DNA of 64,000 nucleotides from Acidobacteriota bacterium (lineage in GTDB: Bacteria > Acidobacteriota > Terriglobia > Terriglobales > Acidobacteriaceae). The notes below the pieces were generated by a model. That model had not been told where the DNA came from, made no database searches, and was given only the letters and a program-made list of their open reading frames with translations. Positions 35,901 to 43,984 of this stretch are shown in pieces (position 1 is the first letter of the stretch; the number at the start of each line of letters is the position of its first letter). A program made the position numbers and the translations under genes. The stretch lies in the NCBI GenBank assembly GCA_018268895.1, contig JAFDVP010000013.1, positions 62,001-126,000 of the forward strand, read 5' to 3'.

Positions 35901-35968
35901 TACGAAATGCAGGTCGTTCGGCTCAGTTTGGCGCGATGGCACGCGCCAAACTGAGTTCAGGATGACAT
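35901..35968 (-). repeat. Interspersed repeat copy with perfect 14-base hairpin
   Basis: On the minus strand this reads ATGTCATCCTGAACTCAG... to ...CGAACGACCTGCATTTCG, the same ends as the other copies. Its middle is a perfect palindrome: CTCAGTTTGGCGCG (35922-35935) pairs with CGCGCCAAACTGAG (35942-35955) around ATGGCA. It sits in the 126-base gap between the DoxX-like and first DGPF genes. Confidence 0.75.
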
Positions 35969-35985
35969 CTAAAAGTTGACGGATT

Positions 35986-36417
35986 TTAGTTCGGTTTGCG
36001 CCGGGAGAGTTCGTCACGCAGCCGCTCTTCGCTCGCTCGCAGCTCAGGGGAGATCTCGTCGCCGAAGTCTTCAAGCTCGAAGACCTGACGGATCTCGATC
36101 TCGCTCTCTTCATTGAACGGATTGGGGCAACGCTTGACCCAGTCCTTGGCCTCGTCGAGTGACCTGCACTTCCAGATCCAGAACCCTGCGATCAACTCCT
36201 TCGTCTCGGCGAAGGGGCCGTCAGTGACGGTGCGCTTATCGCCGCTGAAGTGGACGCGAGCACCCTTTGAGGACGCTTGCAGCCCTTCGCCAGCAAGCAT
36301 GATGCCGTTGGCGACCAGCTCTTCGTTGAACTTGCCCATGGCGTCAAGCAGCTTCTTGTCAGGCATGGCGCCGGCTTCTGACGTGGGGGTGGCTTTGATA
36401 ATGATCATGAAGCGCAT
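35986..36417 (-). CDS. YciI/DGPF-family protein 1
   Basis: The 143-residue protein begins MRFMIIIKATPTSE and holds the DGPF signature TVTDGPFAETKELIAGFW, followed by a W/E-containing helix (SLDEAKDWVKRCPN) and EIEIRQVFE. It belongs to the dimeric alpha-beta fold family related to YciI; the catalytic role is unknown. ECF42 sigma factors are regularly encoded with DGPF proteins. This is the DGPF gene nearest the sigma factor, in a leftward cluster with three paralogues. Confidence 0.93.
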   Translation of the reverse strand: MRFMIIIKATPTSEAGAMPDKKLLDAMGKFNEELVANGIMLAGEGLQASSKGARVHFSGDKRTVTDGPFAETKELIAGFWIWKCRSLDEAKDWVKRCPNPFNEESEIEIRQVFELEDFGDEISPELRASEERLRDELSRRKPN

Positions 36418-36448
36418 CGATGGTTCTCCTTCTCAGTTGAGAATTCAG

Positions 36449-36877
36449 TTAGGAAACTTTGTTGTGAGCAAGATGTGGCTGCATATCTGCAAAGCCGTCG
36501 AGCTCCTTCTGGACATCGGTGGGAAAGTCGGCGAACTCCTGCACCTGTCGAATCTCAATCGTCTCGTTGGCTGAAGCCGGGCAGCGTTTCGCCCACTCGA
36601 TAGCCTCCTCGCGCGAGCGAACCTGGATCATCCAATAGCCTCCGAGGACCTCCTTCACCTCTGCAAACGGCCCGTCGGTGACTAGCGGCTTGCCGCCGTC
36701 GAAGGTGACCCGCGCTCCCATCGAAGGCGGGTGAAGCCCATCGAGCGAGAGCAGCACGCCAGCCTTCTTGAGCGACTCGTTGTACCTCATCATCGCGGCG
36801 ACAGCCTCGGCGGAGGGCATTGCGCCAGGCATTGCCGCCTCGTAGCCTTTGGGGATCATCAGCATCATGAATCGCAT
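36449..36877 (-). CDS. YciI/DGPF-family protein 2
   Basis: This 142-residue paralogue has LVTDGPFAEVKEVLGGYW, the SREEAIEWAKRCP helix and ETIEIRQVQEF. It has the same fold as its neighbours and clearly arose by duplication, though sequences have diverged beyond the core. The gap to the next gene is 31 bases, consistent with one transcript. No membrane or signal sequence is present. Confidence 0.93.
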   Translation of the reverse strand: MRFMMLMIPKGYEAAMPGAMPSAEAVAAMMRYNESLKKAGVLLSLDGLHPPSMGARVTFDGGKPLVTDGPFAEVKEVLGGYWMIQVRSREEAIEWAKRCPASANETIEIRQVQEFADFPTDVQKELDGFADMQPHLAHNKVS

Positions 36878-36906
36878 AAAGCCTCCTGGGTTCGGTTCTG
36901 CGCCGC

Positions 36907-37275
36907 TTAGAAATTTCCGTCGCTGGGCGCGTCGAAGATCTGACGTATCTCAACCTCGCCGTCGCCTGCGACTTCAAGAAACTCATGCGCCTCGGCGATC
37001 GCCTCCTGCTTCGACTTCAGTTGAAAGAGCGCAAAGCCGCCGACGATCTCCTTGGCCTCGGAGAACGGCCCGTCGGTGACGGAGAGCTTGCCCTTGCTCA
37101 GGCCGACGAGCGAGCCGGTTGCGGTGGGCATGCAGCCTTCGGTTGAGAGCAGCTTGCCTTCGGCAAACTTCTTCTGGATGAGAGCGCCCATCTTCTGCAT
37201 CATCTCGGGTGTGGGAGGTGTGCCGGCCTCGGACGCGGCGATGTTTGCGGGGCGATAGAGCATGAGGAAACGCAT
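36907..37275 (-). CDS. YciI/DGPF-family protein 3
   Basis: ATG at 37275 (MRFLMLYRPANIAA) matches the paralogues and has AAAGGA about 8 bases upstream; an upstream start at 37407 would add 44 unrelated residues. The 122-residue protein has SVTDGPFSEAKEIVGGFALF, where the usual Trp after GG(Y/F) is replaced, and the helix SKQEAIAEAHEFLEV. It lies 29 bases before paralogue 2. Confidence 0.92.
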   Translation of the reverse strand: MRFLMLYRPANIAASEAGTPPTPEMMQKMGALIQKKFAEGKLLSTEGCMPTATGSLVGLSKGKLSVTDGPFSEAKEIVGGFALFQLKSKQEAIAEAHEFLEVAGDGEVEIRQIFDAPSDGNF

Positions 37276-37357
37276 GAATTGATTCCTTTCGAGTCGTTCG
37301 AGTTTTCGCCTACTTCTGTGAGCAACGAAACCTTTTGCAGTACGTAAGAAGACACCG

Positions 37358-37395
37358 TCATTCTGAGCCGCAGGCGAAGAATCCCTGTAGTTTGT
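37358..37395 (+). repeat. Interspersed repeat fragment
   Basis: CGTCATTCTGAGCC...GGCGAAGAATCCC is a degenerate form of the repeat family, with the second half ending in AGAATCCC rather than AGGACCTGC. It lies between DGPF gene 3 and the VOC gene. The match is loose, so it may be a related subfamily. Confidence 0.45.
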
Positions 37396-37457
37396 TCGTG
37401 GCTGCACGAATCTTGGGCTTGGGGAAAGTAGTTACACCGATATGGGGCGTTTTTACA

Positions 37458-37871
37458 TCAGGCCGCTGGGTTGCAGTTGATCATCCAGGGAATCCCATAG
37501 CGGTCAAAGAACATGGCGAAACGAGCAGCCCAGAAGGTAGGCTGAATCGGCATTGTGATCTTTGAGCTTCCGGCGGAGAGCTCCTTGAAGACACGCTCTG
37601 CCTCGGCGATGTTGTCGATCTGCAGGCTGACCGAGAAGGAACGAGGCGGTTGGTAGCGGTCTCCTGGAACATCGGAGGCCATCAGAACGGCAGTGCCGAC
37701 GGTCATGTGAGCATGAAGAATCTTGTCGCGCCACTCCGGTCCGGCCTGTGCCTCAGGCGGGGCTTCGGCATGGGTCATCATCATGTCGATCTTGCCGTTG
37801 AGGACCTTTGCGTAAAACTCGAATGCTTCCTTACAGTTGCCGTCGAAGTTGAGGTAGGGCTGAATCTGCAT
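37458..37871 (-). CDS. VOC-family (PhnB-like/glyoxalase-fold) protein
   Basis: The 137-residue protein begins MQIQPYLNFDGNCKEAFEFY, the hallmark of PhnB/DUF1338-type VOC proteins, and has AHMTVGTAVLMASDVPG and the closing FWAARFAMFFDRYGIPWMIN. Two beta-alpha-beta-beta-beta modules are visible. Metal binding and substrate are uncertain. PhnB-like proteins are repeatedly found beside DGPF and sigma-factor genes, and here it sits inside that cluster. Confidence 0.9.
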   Translation of the reverse strand: MQIQPYLNFDGNCKEAFEFYAKVLNGKIDMMMTHAEAPPEAQAGPEWRDKILHAHMTVGTAVLMASDVPGDRYQPPRSFSVSLQIDNIAEAERVFKELSAGSSKITMPIQPTFWAARFAMFFDRYGIPWMINCNPAA

Positions 37872-38029
37872 GGTGTCGGCTCCTTGATGTATGGGAGTGG
37901 CTGATTTCCTGCCGCTCTACATGTACGTCGAACGGGAACGAAGGAAATCGACACGGGGCCGGATTTTTTTGAATTTTTTTTGAACTCCGTCCAAGGGGCC
38001 ATCTCTGCTGCTCCCCACCCTTTATGGCG

Positions 38030-38080
38030 TGTCATTCCGAGCGCAGCGCAGCGGAGCCGAGGAATCCCCGTATTTCGCCG
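38030..38080 (+). repeat. Interspersed repeat fragment
   Basis: CGTGTCATTCCGAGCGCAGCGCAGCGGAGCCGAGGAATCCCC fits the same pattern of TCAT-CC-GAGCG ends and a GC-rich middle. It is closer to the copy at 37358-37395 than to the GGACCTGC copies. It lies in the 252-base gap between the VOC gene and DGPF gene 4, which otherwise shows only two T-runs near 37963-37981 with no stem. Confidence 0.5.
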
Positions 38081-38123
38081 GTAGAGCCACAAATACCGGT
38101 GTTACCCGCGACAGGCCAGAGAA

Positions 38124-38573
38124 TTAAGCGACACTCGTCGTCCGCAGCATCTTCTCAGCATCCGCAGCCATCGTCTTCGAGGCGTGCAGCATCAGCGGCT
38201 CAGTGGAGTCAGCGGGGAAGTCGGCGGCCTCAAGCACCTGGCGCACTTCAGCCTGTCCGTCGACGCTGCCATTCAGAGTTGGGCAACGCCGTGCCCAGCG
38301 AACCGCCTCCTCAAGCGAGGGAACCTCGATCATGATGAAGCCGGCGATCAGCTCCTTGAGCTCGGTAAAAGGACCGTCGACAACAGCCTGCTTCCCCTGT
38401 GAGGCGACGATGCGGGCGGACTTCGCGGTAGGCCGCAGCCACTCCCCGGCTAGCAGAACTCCGGCGTCGCGCATGTCCTGGTAGTACTGGCCGACGGCGG
38501 CGAGGAGATTTTTGTCAGGCAGAGCGCCGGTTTCCATGTTGGCGTCGGATTTGCGGATGATCATGAAGCGCAT
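38124..38573 (-). CDS. YciI/DGPF-family protein 4
   Basis: The 149-residue protein begins MRFMIIRKSDANMETGALPD and has AVVDGPFTELKELIAGFIMI, SLEEAVRWARRCPTLNG and AEVRQVLEA. The Val-Asp variant of the TDGPF motif and the longer C terminus distinguish it. It is the first gene of the leftward ECF42 cluster, so the promoter should lie between it and the divergent Imm26-like gene at 38642. Confidence 0.92.
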   Translation of the reverse strand: MRFMIIRKSDANMETGALPDKNLLAAVGQYYQDMRDAGVLLAGEWLRPTAKSARIVASQGKQAVVDGPFTELKELIAGFIMIEVPSLEEAVRWARRCPTLNGSVDGQAEVRQVLEAADFPADSTEPLMLHASKTMAADAEKMLRTTSVA

Positions 38574-38641
38574 ATAAGCAACTCCCAGACAGATTTTACG
38601 TGCTATGTATCTAGCAGATCAGAGGCAATGCTATAGGATCA

Positions 38642-39157
38642 GTGTCCGTACAAAGTTCAGGTGAAATGAAAATCAGATATCCGTTCATTCCCAAAACTTC
38701 TCTGTCGTTACGTCCCGGGGATTTCTGGGGATTTAGGTTAAGGGATGGTACATGGGCCTGTGGTCGAGTGCTTCAGTTGCCGCCTAAAGGGCGAAATAGT
38801 CGAATGTGGTTCTTTGGAGCACTGCTCGATTGGAACGACAAGGAAAGCCCAACGATCGATTCGATTGCGAATGCGATGACGCTGCGGCAAGGTGCTATGC
38901 ATGTAGATGCGATCAGGAAAACTGGTCTCCAAATATTGGCAAATCGCCCTTTGGAGTGGGACAAACTCGAGCCCTGGCTCTGTATTAGTGGAAGCGACGT
39001 GCAACGCGGATATGATTACGTTCGGCCATGGACGCGAGATGACACGAAAACGCTTCCAACATTTTCTTACTGGGGAGATCTTTTCATTTGGAGCTTGGCG
39101 AACTATCACTTTTTGGGAAATTTGCCAGATAATGACGAGATTTCGTCATTGCCTTGA
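38642..39157 (+). CDS. Imm26-like immunity family protein (orphan)
   Basis: The 171-residue protein contains LRPGDFWGFRLRDGTWACGR near residues 24-43, the PGD-F-x-[FI]-x-L-x-DG-x-[WY]-x-x-GRVL pattern of Immunity protein 26. Such proteins protect cells from partner polymorphic toxins. GTG at 38642 gives 171 residues; ATG at 38666 (MKIRYPFIPKTSL) is possible, but AGGTGA lies only one base before it. The gene is AT-richer than its neighbours and has no toxin next to it. The family assignment rests on one motif. Confidence 0.65.
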   Translation: MSVQSSGEMKIRYPFIPKTSLSLRPGDFWGFRLRDGTWACGRVLQLPPKGRNSRMWFFGALLDWNDKESPTIDSIANAMTLRQGAMHVDAIRKTGLQILANRPLEWDKLEPWLCISGSDVQRGYDYVRPWTRDDTKTLPTFSYWGDLFIWSLANYHFLGNLPDNDEISSLP

Positions 39158-39201
39158 TCCGCTTGATCGTTTATTTGACTGTTTCATGCTGTCCACGCCG
39201 G

Positions 39202-40269
39202 CTACCGTGCCAACCGCTCCAGATGCCGATACCCCCCGGTAGCAATAAACAGCGTCAGAAAGACTGACAAGTTATAGCAGGCATGCACCAGCGTTGAGCT
39301 GGCGACCGAGCGGGTCCTGATCCGCACTATGGTAAGCACCAGCGACACGCAGAAGAGGACGAACAGGGCGATCCAGGCGTGGGCGAGTTGCTCGGCGTGC
39401 AGCAGCACAAACAGAATGCTGGAGAGGATTGTGGAAAAGACGACCGCGGCGAGGGTGAGGCCGGTTGTGTTGTGCCAGTGCTCGCGGGCGGCGGGGGTCT
39501 TCGGCAACGAGAGCCAGTCGTAGGCGATCGCCAGGGCGGGGAAGAGGAAGCCGCGGAAGCAGATCTCCTCGAACAGGGGGGCGAGCAGGGTTCCGAAGGC
39601 CGTGACCAGCCAGACGTCGGAGGGCGTACGGAAGAAGTCGTCCATGGGGATGGACTTGGGCACCGGGATGAGCGACGAGATGGCCTGCACGGCGAACCCC
39701 GCGACAAGGCCGATGGGGATCAGCTTGTGCGCGTTGCGGCGCGCCGTGGCGAAGTCCCACTGGATGCCGTTGCCGAAGCTGCGCTGCCACAGCAGCGGGA
39801 AAAAGAACCACGAGACAGCCAGCGTAGCTATATAGGTAAGCGCCTGCGCCGCGACGATGAGCTTGGGATGCTTTACTGTGACCCCGGCCACCTTATGCGG
39901 ATCGAGAACGGGGTGGACGAATCCGACAAGCACGCTGGAAAAGATGACCAGAAAGATCGCCGCGATGGCGACGAAGAGAATGGCATGTCCAATATGGGGC
40001 ACGCGGGCAGGAACTCCGGGGCCTGGCGCAACCGAGGGGGGAGGGGCCTCGATAATGATGGCTTCCCCGTTGGAAGGGATAGAGATTCCCGTAGTTGGTT
40101 CTGCGGCGGCGCTCCCCGGTACACGGTGATCGAGCAAAGAGGTTGCGCCTTCAGTTTGTGGTGCTCCATCCCACATCTCAGAGTCGAGACCCTTCGACAA
40201 GCTCAGGGCAGGTTGTGAGGCACCCGGTCCTGTGGCGGGTCGAAGCGGAGGTGTCGGAGGGGTGCTCAT
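39202..40269 (-). CDS. CPBP-family intramembrane glutamic protease
   Basis: The 355-residue protein has a soluble, Pro-rich N terminus of ~90 residues and then about eight membrane segments. The catalytic motif EExxxR is visible at residues 234-239 (FEEICFRG), with later conserved His-containing helices (VLLHAEQLAH, SSTLVHACYNLSVFLT). The ATG overlaps the uvrA stop by 4 bases. CPBP proteases include CAAX prenyl processing enzymes, bacteriocin self-immunity proteins and SdpI-type regulators; the role here is open. The N-terminal tail includes ALSLSKG (residues 21-27), the translation of an interspersed repeat. Confidence 0.88.
   Translation of the reverse strand: MSTPPTPPLRPATGPGASQPALSLSKGLDSEMWDGAPQTEGATSLLDHRVPGSAAAEPTTGISIPSNGEAIIIEAPPPSVAPGPGVPARVPHIGHAILFVAIAAIFLVIFSSVLVGFVHPVLDPHKVAGVTVKHPKLIVAAQALTYIATLAVSWFFFPLLWQRSFGNGIQWDFATARRNAHKLIPIGLVAGFAVQAISSLIPVPKSIPMDDFFRTPSDVWLVTAFGTLLAPLFEEICFRGFLFPALAIAYDWLSLPKTPAAREHWHNTTGLTLAAVVFSTILSSILFVLLHAEQLAHAWIALFVLFCVSLVLTIVRIRTRSVASSTLVHACYNLSVFLTLFIATGGYRHLERLAR
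40176..40215 (-). repeat. Interspersed repeat inside CPBP protease gene
   Basis: The + strand reads GAGACCCTTCGACAAGCTCAGGGCAGG. Translated from the minus strand it gives PALSLSKGL, a string known from proteins in many bacteria where a TTCGACAAGCTCAGG repeat lies in a coding region. It falls in the disordered N-terminal tail, so the insertion keeps the frame and leaves the membrane core untouched. Confidence 0.6.
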
Positions 40270-43200
40270 GCCTTCTTCTTTGTCTTTGTCGTCGTCTTCT
40301 TCGCCGGCTTTTTGGGTTTGGAAGAATCGGCGGTTTCGCTCAGTTTAGCTTTGCTGGCCGCTGGTACGCCGGTTTTCTTTTCCGGAGGGACAAACTTGCC
40401 CTTTGTTTTCTTGTCCGGGTCGGTAGCGGCGCCGATGCTGGAGGGCTGGGCACCGGCGTGACTGGTCCCGTTGCGGCCAGCGGCGAGCTGCGCCGGGGTG
40501 TAGTGGCGGCTCAGGAATTCGGCGGTGTAGGAGCCGGGCACGGTGGCGACCTGCTCGGGCGTACCGTGGGCGATGATCTGGCCGCCTCCTTCGCCGCCCT
40601 CGGGACCAAGGTCGAGGATGTAGTCGGCGTTGCGGATGATATCGAGGTTGTGCTCGATGATCATGACCGTGTTGCCGAGGTCGGTCAGCCTGTGCAGAAC
40701 CTCCAGCAACTTGCGGACGTCGTCGAAGTGCAAACCAGTCGTTGGCTCGTCGAGCAGGTAGAGGGTGCGCCCGGTCTGGCGCTTGCTCAACTCGCGGGCC
40801 AGCTTCATCCGCTGGGCTTCGCCGCCTGAGAGCGTCGTCGCTGACTGGCCAAGGTGAATGTAGCCAAGCCCCACGTCGACCAGTGTCTGGAGTTTCTGAT
40901 TGACAGTAGGGATGTCCTTGAGGATGGGCAGGGCGTCTTCGATCGCCAGGTCGAGCAGGTCAGCGATGGAGTAGCCGTTGAACTTTACGGCGAGCGTCTC
41001 CTGGTTGTAGCGGCGGCCGTTGCAGACCTCGCACAACACGTAGACGTCGGGCAGGAAGTTCATCTCGATGCGGCGCTGGCCCTCCCCCTGGCAGGCCTCG
41101 CAGCGGCCTCCTTGAACGTTGAAAGAAAAGCGGCCGGGCTTGTAGCCGCGCTCGCGCGACTCGGGGAGCAGGGCGAAGATGTCGCGGATGGCGGAGAATA
41201 CGCCGGTGTAGGTGGCCGGGTTCGAGCGGGGGGTGCGGCCGATGGGCGACTGGTCGATCTGGATGACCTTGTCGAGCTGCGAGATGCCGCGGACGCGGCC
41301 GTGCTGGCCGGGCTCTTCGCGTGAGCCATAGAGCTCCTTCGCCAGAGCGCGGTAGAGGATATCGTTGACCAGTGTGGACTTACCACTTCCAGACACGCCG
41401 GTGATAACGGTCATAACCCCCAGCGGAAAGTGAGCGGTGACATCCTTCAGATTGTGCGCCTTGGCGTTTTCGACGGTGATCCAGTTGCCGGTGAGCGGGC
41501 GCGGCTGGTTGCCGAGGGTGGGGCGGGTGACGATGTCGATCTTGCCGGCGAGATACTGCCCGGTGACGGAGGCCTCGTTGCCCATGATCTCGTCGGGGGT
41601 TCCATCGGCGATCAGGTGGCCGCCGTTCTTGCCGGCGCCGGGGCCGAGGTCGAGCACATAGTCGGCCTTGCGGATGGTGTCTTCGTCGTGCTCGACGACA
41701 AGAACGGTGTTGCCGAGGTCGCGCAGATTCTCGAGCGCCGAGATGAGCCGCTGGTTGTCTCGCTGGTGCAGCCCGATGCTCGGTTCGTCGAGGACGTAGA
41801 GGACGCCGCGCAGTCTGGAGCCGATCTGCGTGGCAAGGCGAATGCGCTGGCCCTCGCCACCGGAGAGCGTCGCGGCTGAGCGGTCGAGGGAGAGGTAGCC
41901 GAGGCCGACGGCGTTCAGGAACTCGAGCCGCTCGATGACCTCGCGTTGGAGGCGGTCGGCGATCAGGCGTTCCCGGCCAGTGAAGTTCATGGCCTTTGCA
42001 GCTTGCAAGGAGCGTTCGAGCGAGAGGGCTGTGAAGTCGGCTATGGAGAAACCGTGGCTCCCGTTAGCATCCTGCGAACCCACCTTAGCCGACGATGAAG
42101 CTGTCGGCGAAGATGGGGCACCCGGATTTGAGACGGGGATGGGGATGGTGACGGCGAGTGACTCAGGTCGCAACCGCCTGCCGTGGCAGCGAGGGCAGGT
42201 GGTCGCGGACATGTACTGCATCATGTACTCGCGGTAGCCCTCGGATTTGGAGTCTTCGAGGTTGGCGCGGAGATAGCTGAAGATACCGTGGAAGCCGGTG
42301 CGTCCGCCCTCACCCTTGGGGGGGCCGTAGAGGAAGAGGTTCTGCTGCTCCTGCGTGAGCTTCTCGAAGGGCTGGTTGATATTGATCTTGTACTTTTCGG
42401 CGGCCAGCTTAATAAGGCGAAGGAGATATTGCGAGGCCGAGCCGGGGCCCATGGCTCCGTCGAGCAGGGGCTTGGACCAGTCGGTGATGGTCTTGGCGGG
42501 GTCGAAGTCGTAGATGGAGCCGAGGCCGTGGCACTCGGGGCAGGCGCCGTAGGCGGAGTTGAAGGAGAAGCTGCGCGGTTCGAGCCTGGGCACGTTGATG
42601 CCGCAGTCGGGGCAGGCCATGGAGGAGGAGTAGAGCGTCTCCTCCTGCTTGCGGGTGGCGGGATCCTGGAGGCCGATGAGGACGAGGCCGTTCGCCATCT
42701 GGAGGGCCTTGGCGACGGAGGCTTCCAGGCGGCGGGTGTCGTACTTGGGAGGAGCGCCGGCGAGTGCGGCAGAGGTGTTATCCGATGGCAGCGGTTTGAG
42801 GATGATGCGGTCGACGATGGCCTCGATGGTATGGTTCTTGCGCTTTTCGAGGCGCATGCCGTCGGTGATCTCGATGATCTCGCCATCGACGCGGGCGCGG
42901 AAGCCCTGCTGGTCGAGGGCTTCAAGCTCTTCGCGGAACTCGCCCTTGCGGCCGCGCACAATGGGGGCCATGATCGTGATGCGTTCGCCGGGGGCGAGGG
43001 CGACGATGCGCTCCACAATCTGGTCGGCGCTCTGGCGTGAGATGGGGCGATGGCAGTTGGGGCAGTGCGGCTGGCCGACGGATGCGTAGAGAAGGCGCAG
43101 GTAGTCGTAGATCTCGGTGATGGTGCCGACGGTCGAGCGAGGCGAGCGCGAGGTCGTCTTCTGCTCGATGGAGATGGCGGGGGAGAGGCCGTCGATGGAG

Positions 43201-43529
43201 TCGACGTCGGGCCGCTCCATCTGGTCGAGGAACTGGCGGGCGTAGGCCGAGAGGGTCTCGACGTAGCGACGCTGGCCTTCAGCGTAGATGGTGTCGAAGG
43301 CGAGGGACGACTTTCCCGACCCCGAAAGTCCGGTGACCACAGTGAGAGTATTTCGCGGGATAGAGACGGAGACGTTGCGCAGGTTGTGCTGGCGCGCTCC
43401 TCGCACGGTGATGTGCGTGATGCCGGGCCGGGTGGGGATGGGCTTCTCCGTGGTTGTCGAGGCGGTCGTTTCGGCGGTGTTCATGTGCAGTCGCTGGGGT
43501 ACTGGGGCCAAGCTATTAGGATACGGCAT
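40266..43529 (-). CDS. uvrA: Excinuclease ABC subunit A
   Basis: UvrA finds bulky DNA lesions and loads UvrB in nucleotide excision repair. Two ABC modules are complete: Walker A GLSGSGKSSLAFDT and GVSGSGKSTLVNDI, signatures LSGGEGQRIRLA and LSGGEAQRMKLARE, Walker B VLYVLDEPSIGLH and TLYLLDEPTTGLH. Zinc modules: CPDCGIN...CPECHG and CEACQGEGQ...CEVCNG. At 1087 residues it exceeds E. coli UvrA by ~150, owing to a Ser/Pro/Ala-rich insert near residue 490 and a Lys-rich tail (KKPAKKTTTKTKKKA). ATG at 43529 or 43484 are both possible; the shorter lacks 15 unconserved residues. Confidence 0.96.
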   Translation of the reverse strand: MPYPNSLAPVPQRLHMNTAETTASTTTEKPIPTRPGITHITVRGARQHNLRNVSVSIPRNTLTVVTGLSGSGKSSLAFDTIYAEGQRRYVETLSAYARQFLDQMERPDVDSIDGLSPAISIEQKTTSRSPRSTVGTITEIYDYLRLLYASVGQPHCPNCHRPISRQSADQIVERIVALAPGERITIMAPIVRGRKGEFREELEALDQQGFRARVDGEIIEITDGMRLEKRKNHTIEAIVDRIILKPLPSDNTSAALAGAPPKYDTRRLEASVAKALQMANGLVLIGLQDPATRKQEETLYSSSMACPDCGINVPRLEPRSFSFNSAYGACPECHGLGSIYDFDPAKTITDWSKPLLDGAMGPGSASQYLLRLIKLAAEKYKININQPFEKLTQEQQNLFLYGPPKGEGGRTGFHGIFSYLRANLEDSKSEGYREYMMQYMSATTCPRCHGRRLRPESLAVTIPIPVSNPGAPSSPTASSSAKVGSQDANGSHGFSIADFTALSLERSLQAAKAMNFTGRERLIADRLQREVIERLEFLNAVGLGYLSLDRSAATLSGGEGQRIRLATQIGSRLRGVLYVLDEPSIGLHQRDNQRLISALENLRDLGNTVLVVEHDEDTIRKADYVLDLGPGAGKNGGHLIADGTPDEIMGNEASVTGQYLAGKIDIVTRPTLGNQPRPLTGNWITVENAKAHNLKDVTAHFPLGVMTVITGVSGSGKSTLVNDILYRALAKELYGSREEPGQHGRVRGISQLDKVIQIDQSPIGRTPRSNPATYTGVFSAIRDIFALLPESRERGYKPGRFSFNVQGGRCEACQGEGQRRIEMNFLPDVYVLCEVCNGRRYNQETLAVKFNGYSIADLLDLAIEDALPILKDIPTVNQKLQTLVDVGLGYIHLGQSATTLSGGEAQRMKLARELSKRQTGRTLYLLDEPTTGLHFDDVRKLLEVLHRLTDLGNTVMIIEHNLDIIRNADYILDLGPEGGEGGGQIIAHGTPEQVATVPGSYTAEFLSRHYTPAQLAAGRNGTSHAGAQPSSIGAATDPDKKTKGKFVPPEKKTGVPAASKAKLSETADSSKPKKPAKKTTTKTKKKA

Positions 43530-43742
43530 TTACGCTGCGGCGGCAGAGAGGGTGGGAATCGCTGACTGTGCGGGCGGGGATACAACCACCGTGGGACGCG
43601 ATGTATCTGAAGGTGCAATAGCATCTCTCTCTCGGGGCATTGTTTTCCACAGGCGGTTTGTCACAATGGAATACGGGAATCGCACCCGGGCTCCTCTTCA
43701 GCTGCCGGGGCAATGAAAGACCCGGAAGGTTCAGGAGCAGTT

Positions 43743-43919
43743 GTGAATTCGTCGATTGTGTTGGTCTCTTCGGTGCTGGCTTCGTTGGCTGTAGGCGTTC
43801 TTAGCGCGTATGGTCTCTGCGTCTCGATGTTCAGGATCTTCCGTATTCACTCCACGCATGTCGCCGCCGAGAGACAGGCGCGTGCCGTGCTGGCCACATC
43901 GCCTGTGATTGAAAGTTAA
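43743..43919 (+). CDS. Small membrane protein, unknown
   Basis: GTG at 43743 has AGGAG 5 bases upstream and gives a 58-residue protein; an ATG at 43713 would add 10 polar residues without a ribosome site. One membrane helix is clear (SIVLVSSVLASLAVGVLSAY) followed by a basic, amphipathic stretch (MFRIFRIHSTHVAAERQARA). No family is recognised. It sits alone, divergent from uvrA and converging with the STN-domain gene. Confidence 0.55.
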   Translation: MNSSIVLVSSVLASLAVGVLSAYGLCVSMFRIFRIHSTHVAAERQARAVLATSPVIES

Positions 43920-43984
43920 CGGCAACGGCTTACAGGTTGTCTGCGGCGCAGTTTCTTTTCGCTATCGATTGGCAATTTTATTCT

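Noticed and set aside
37955..37985. Two T-runs upstream of the VOC gene as a terminator
   Set aside because: No stable stem precedes them on either strand.
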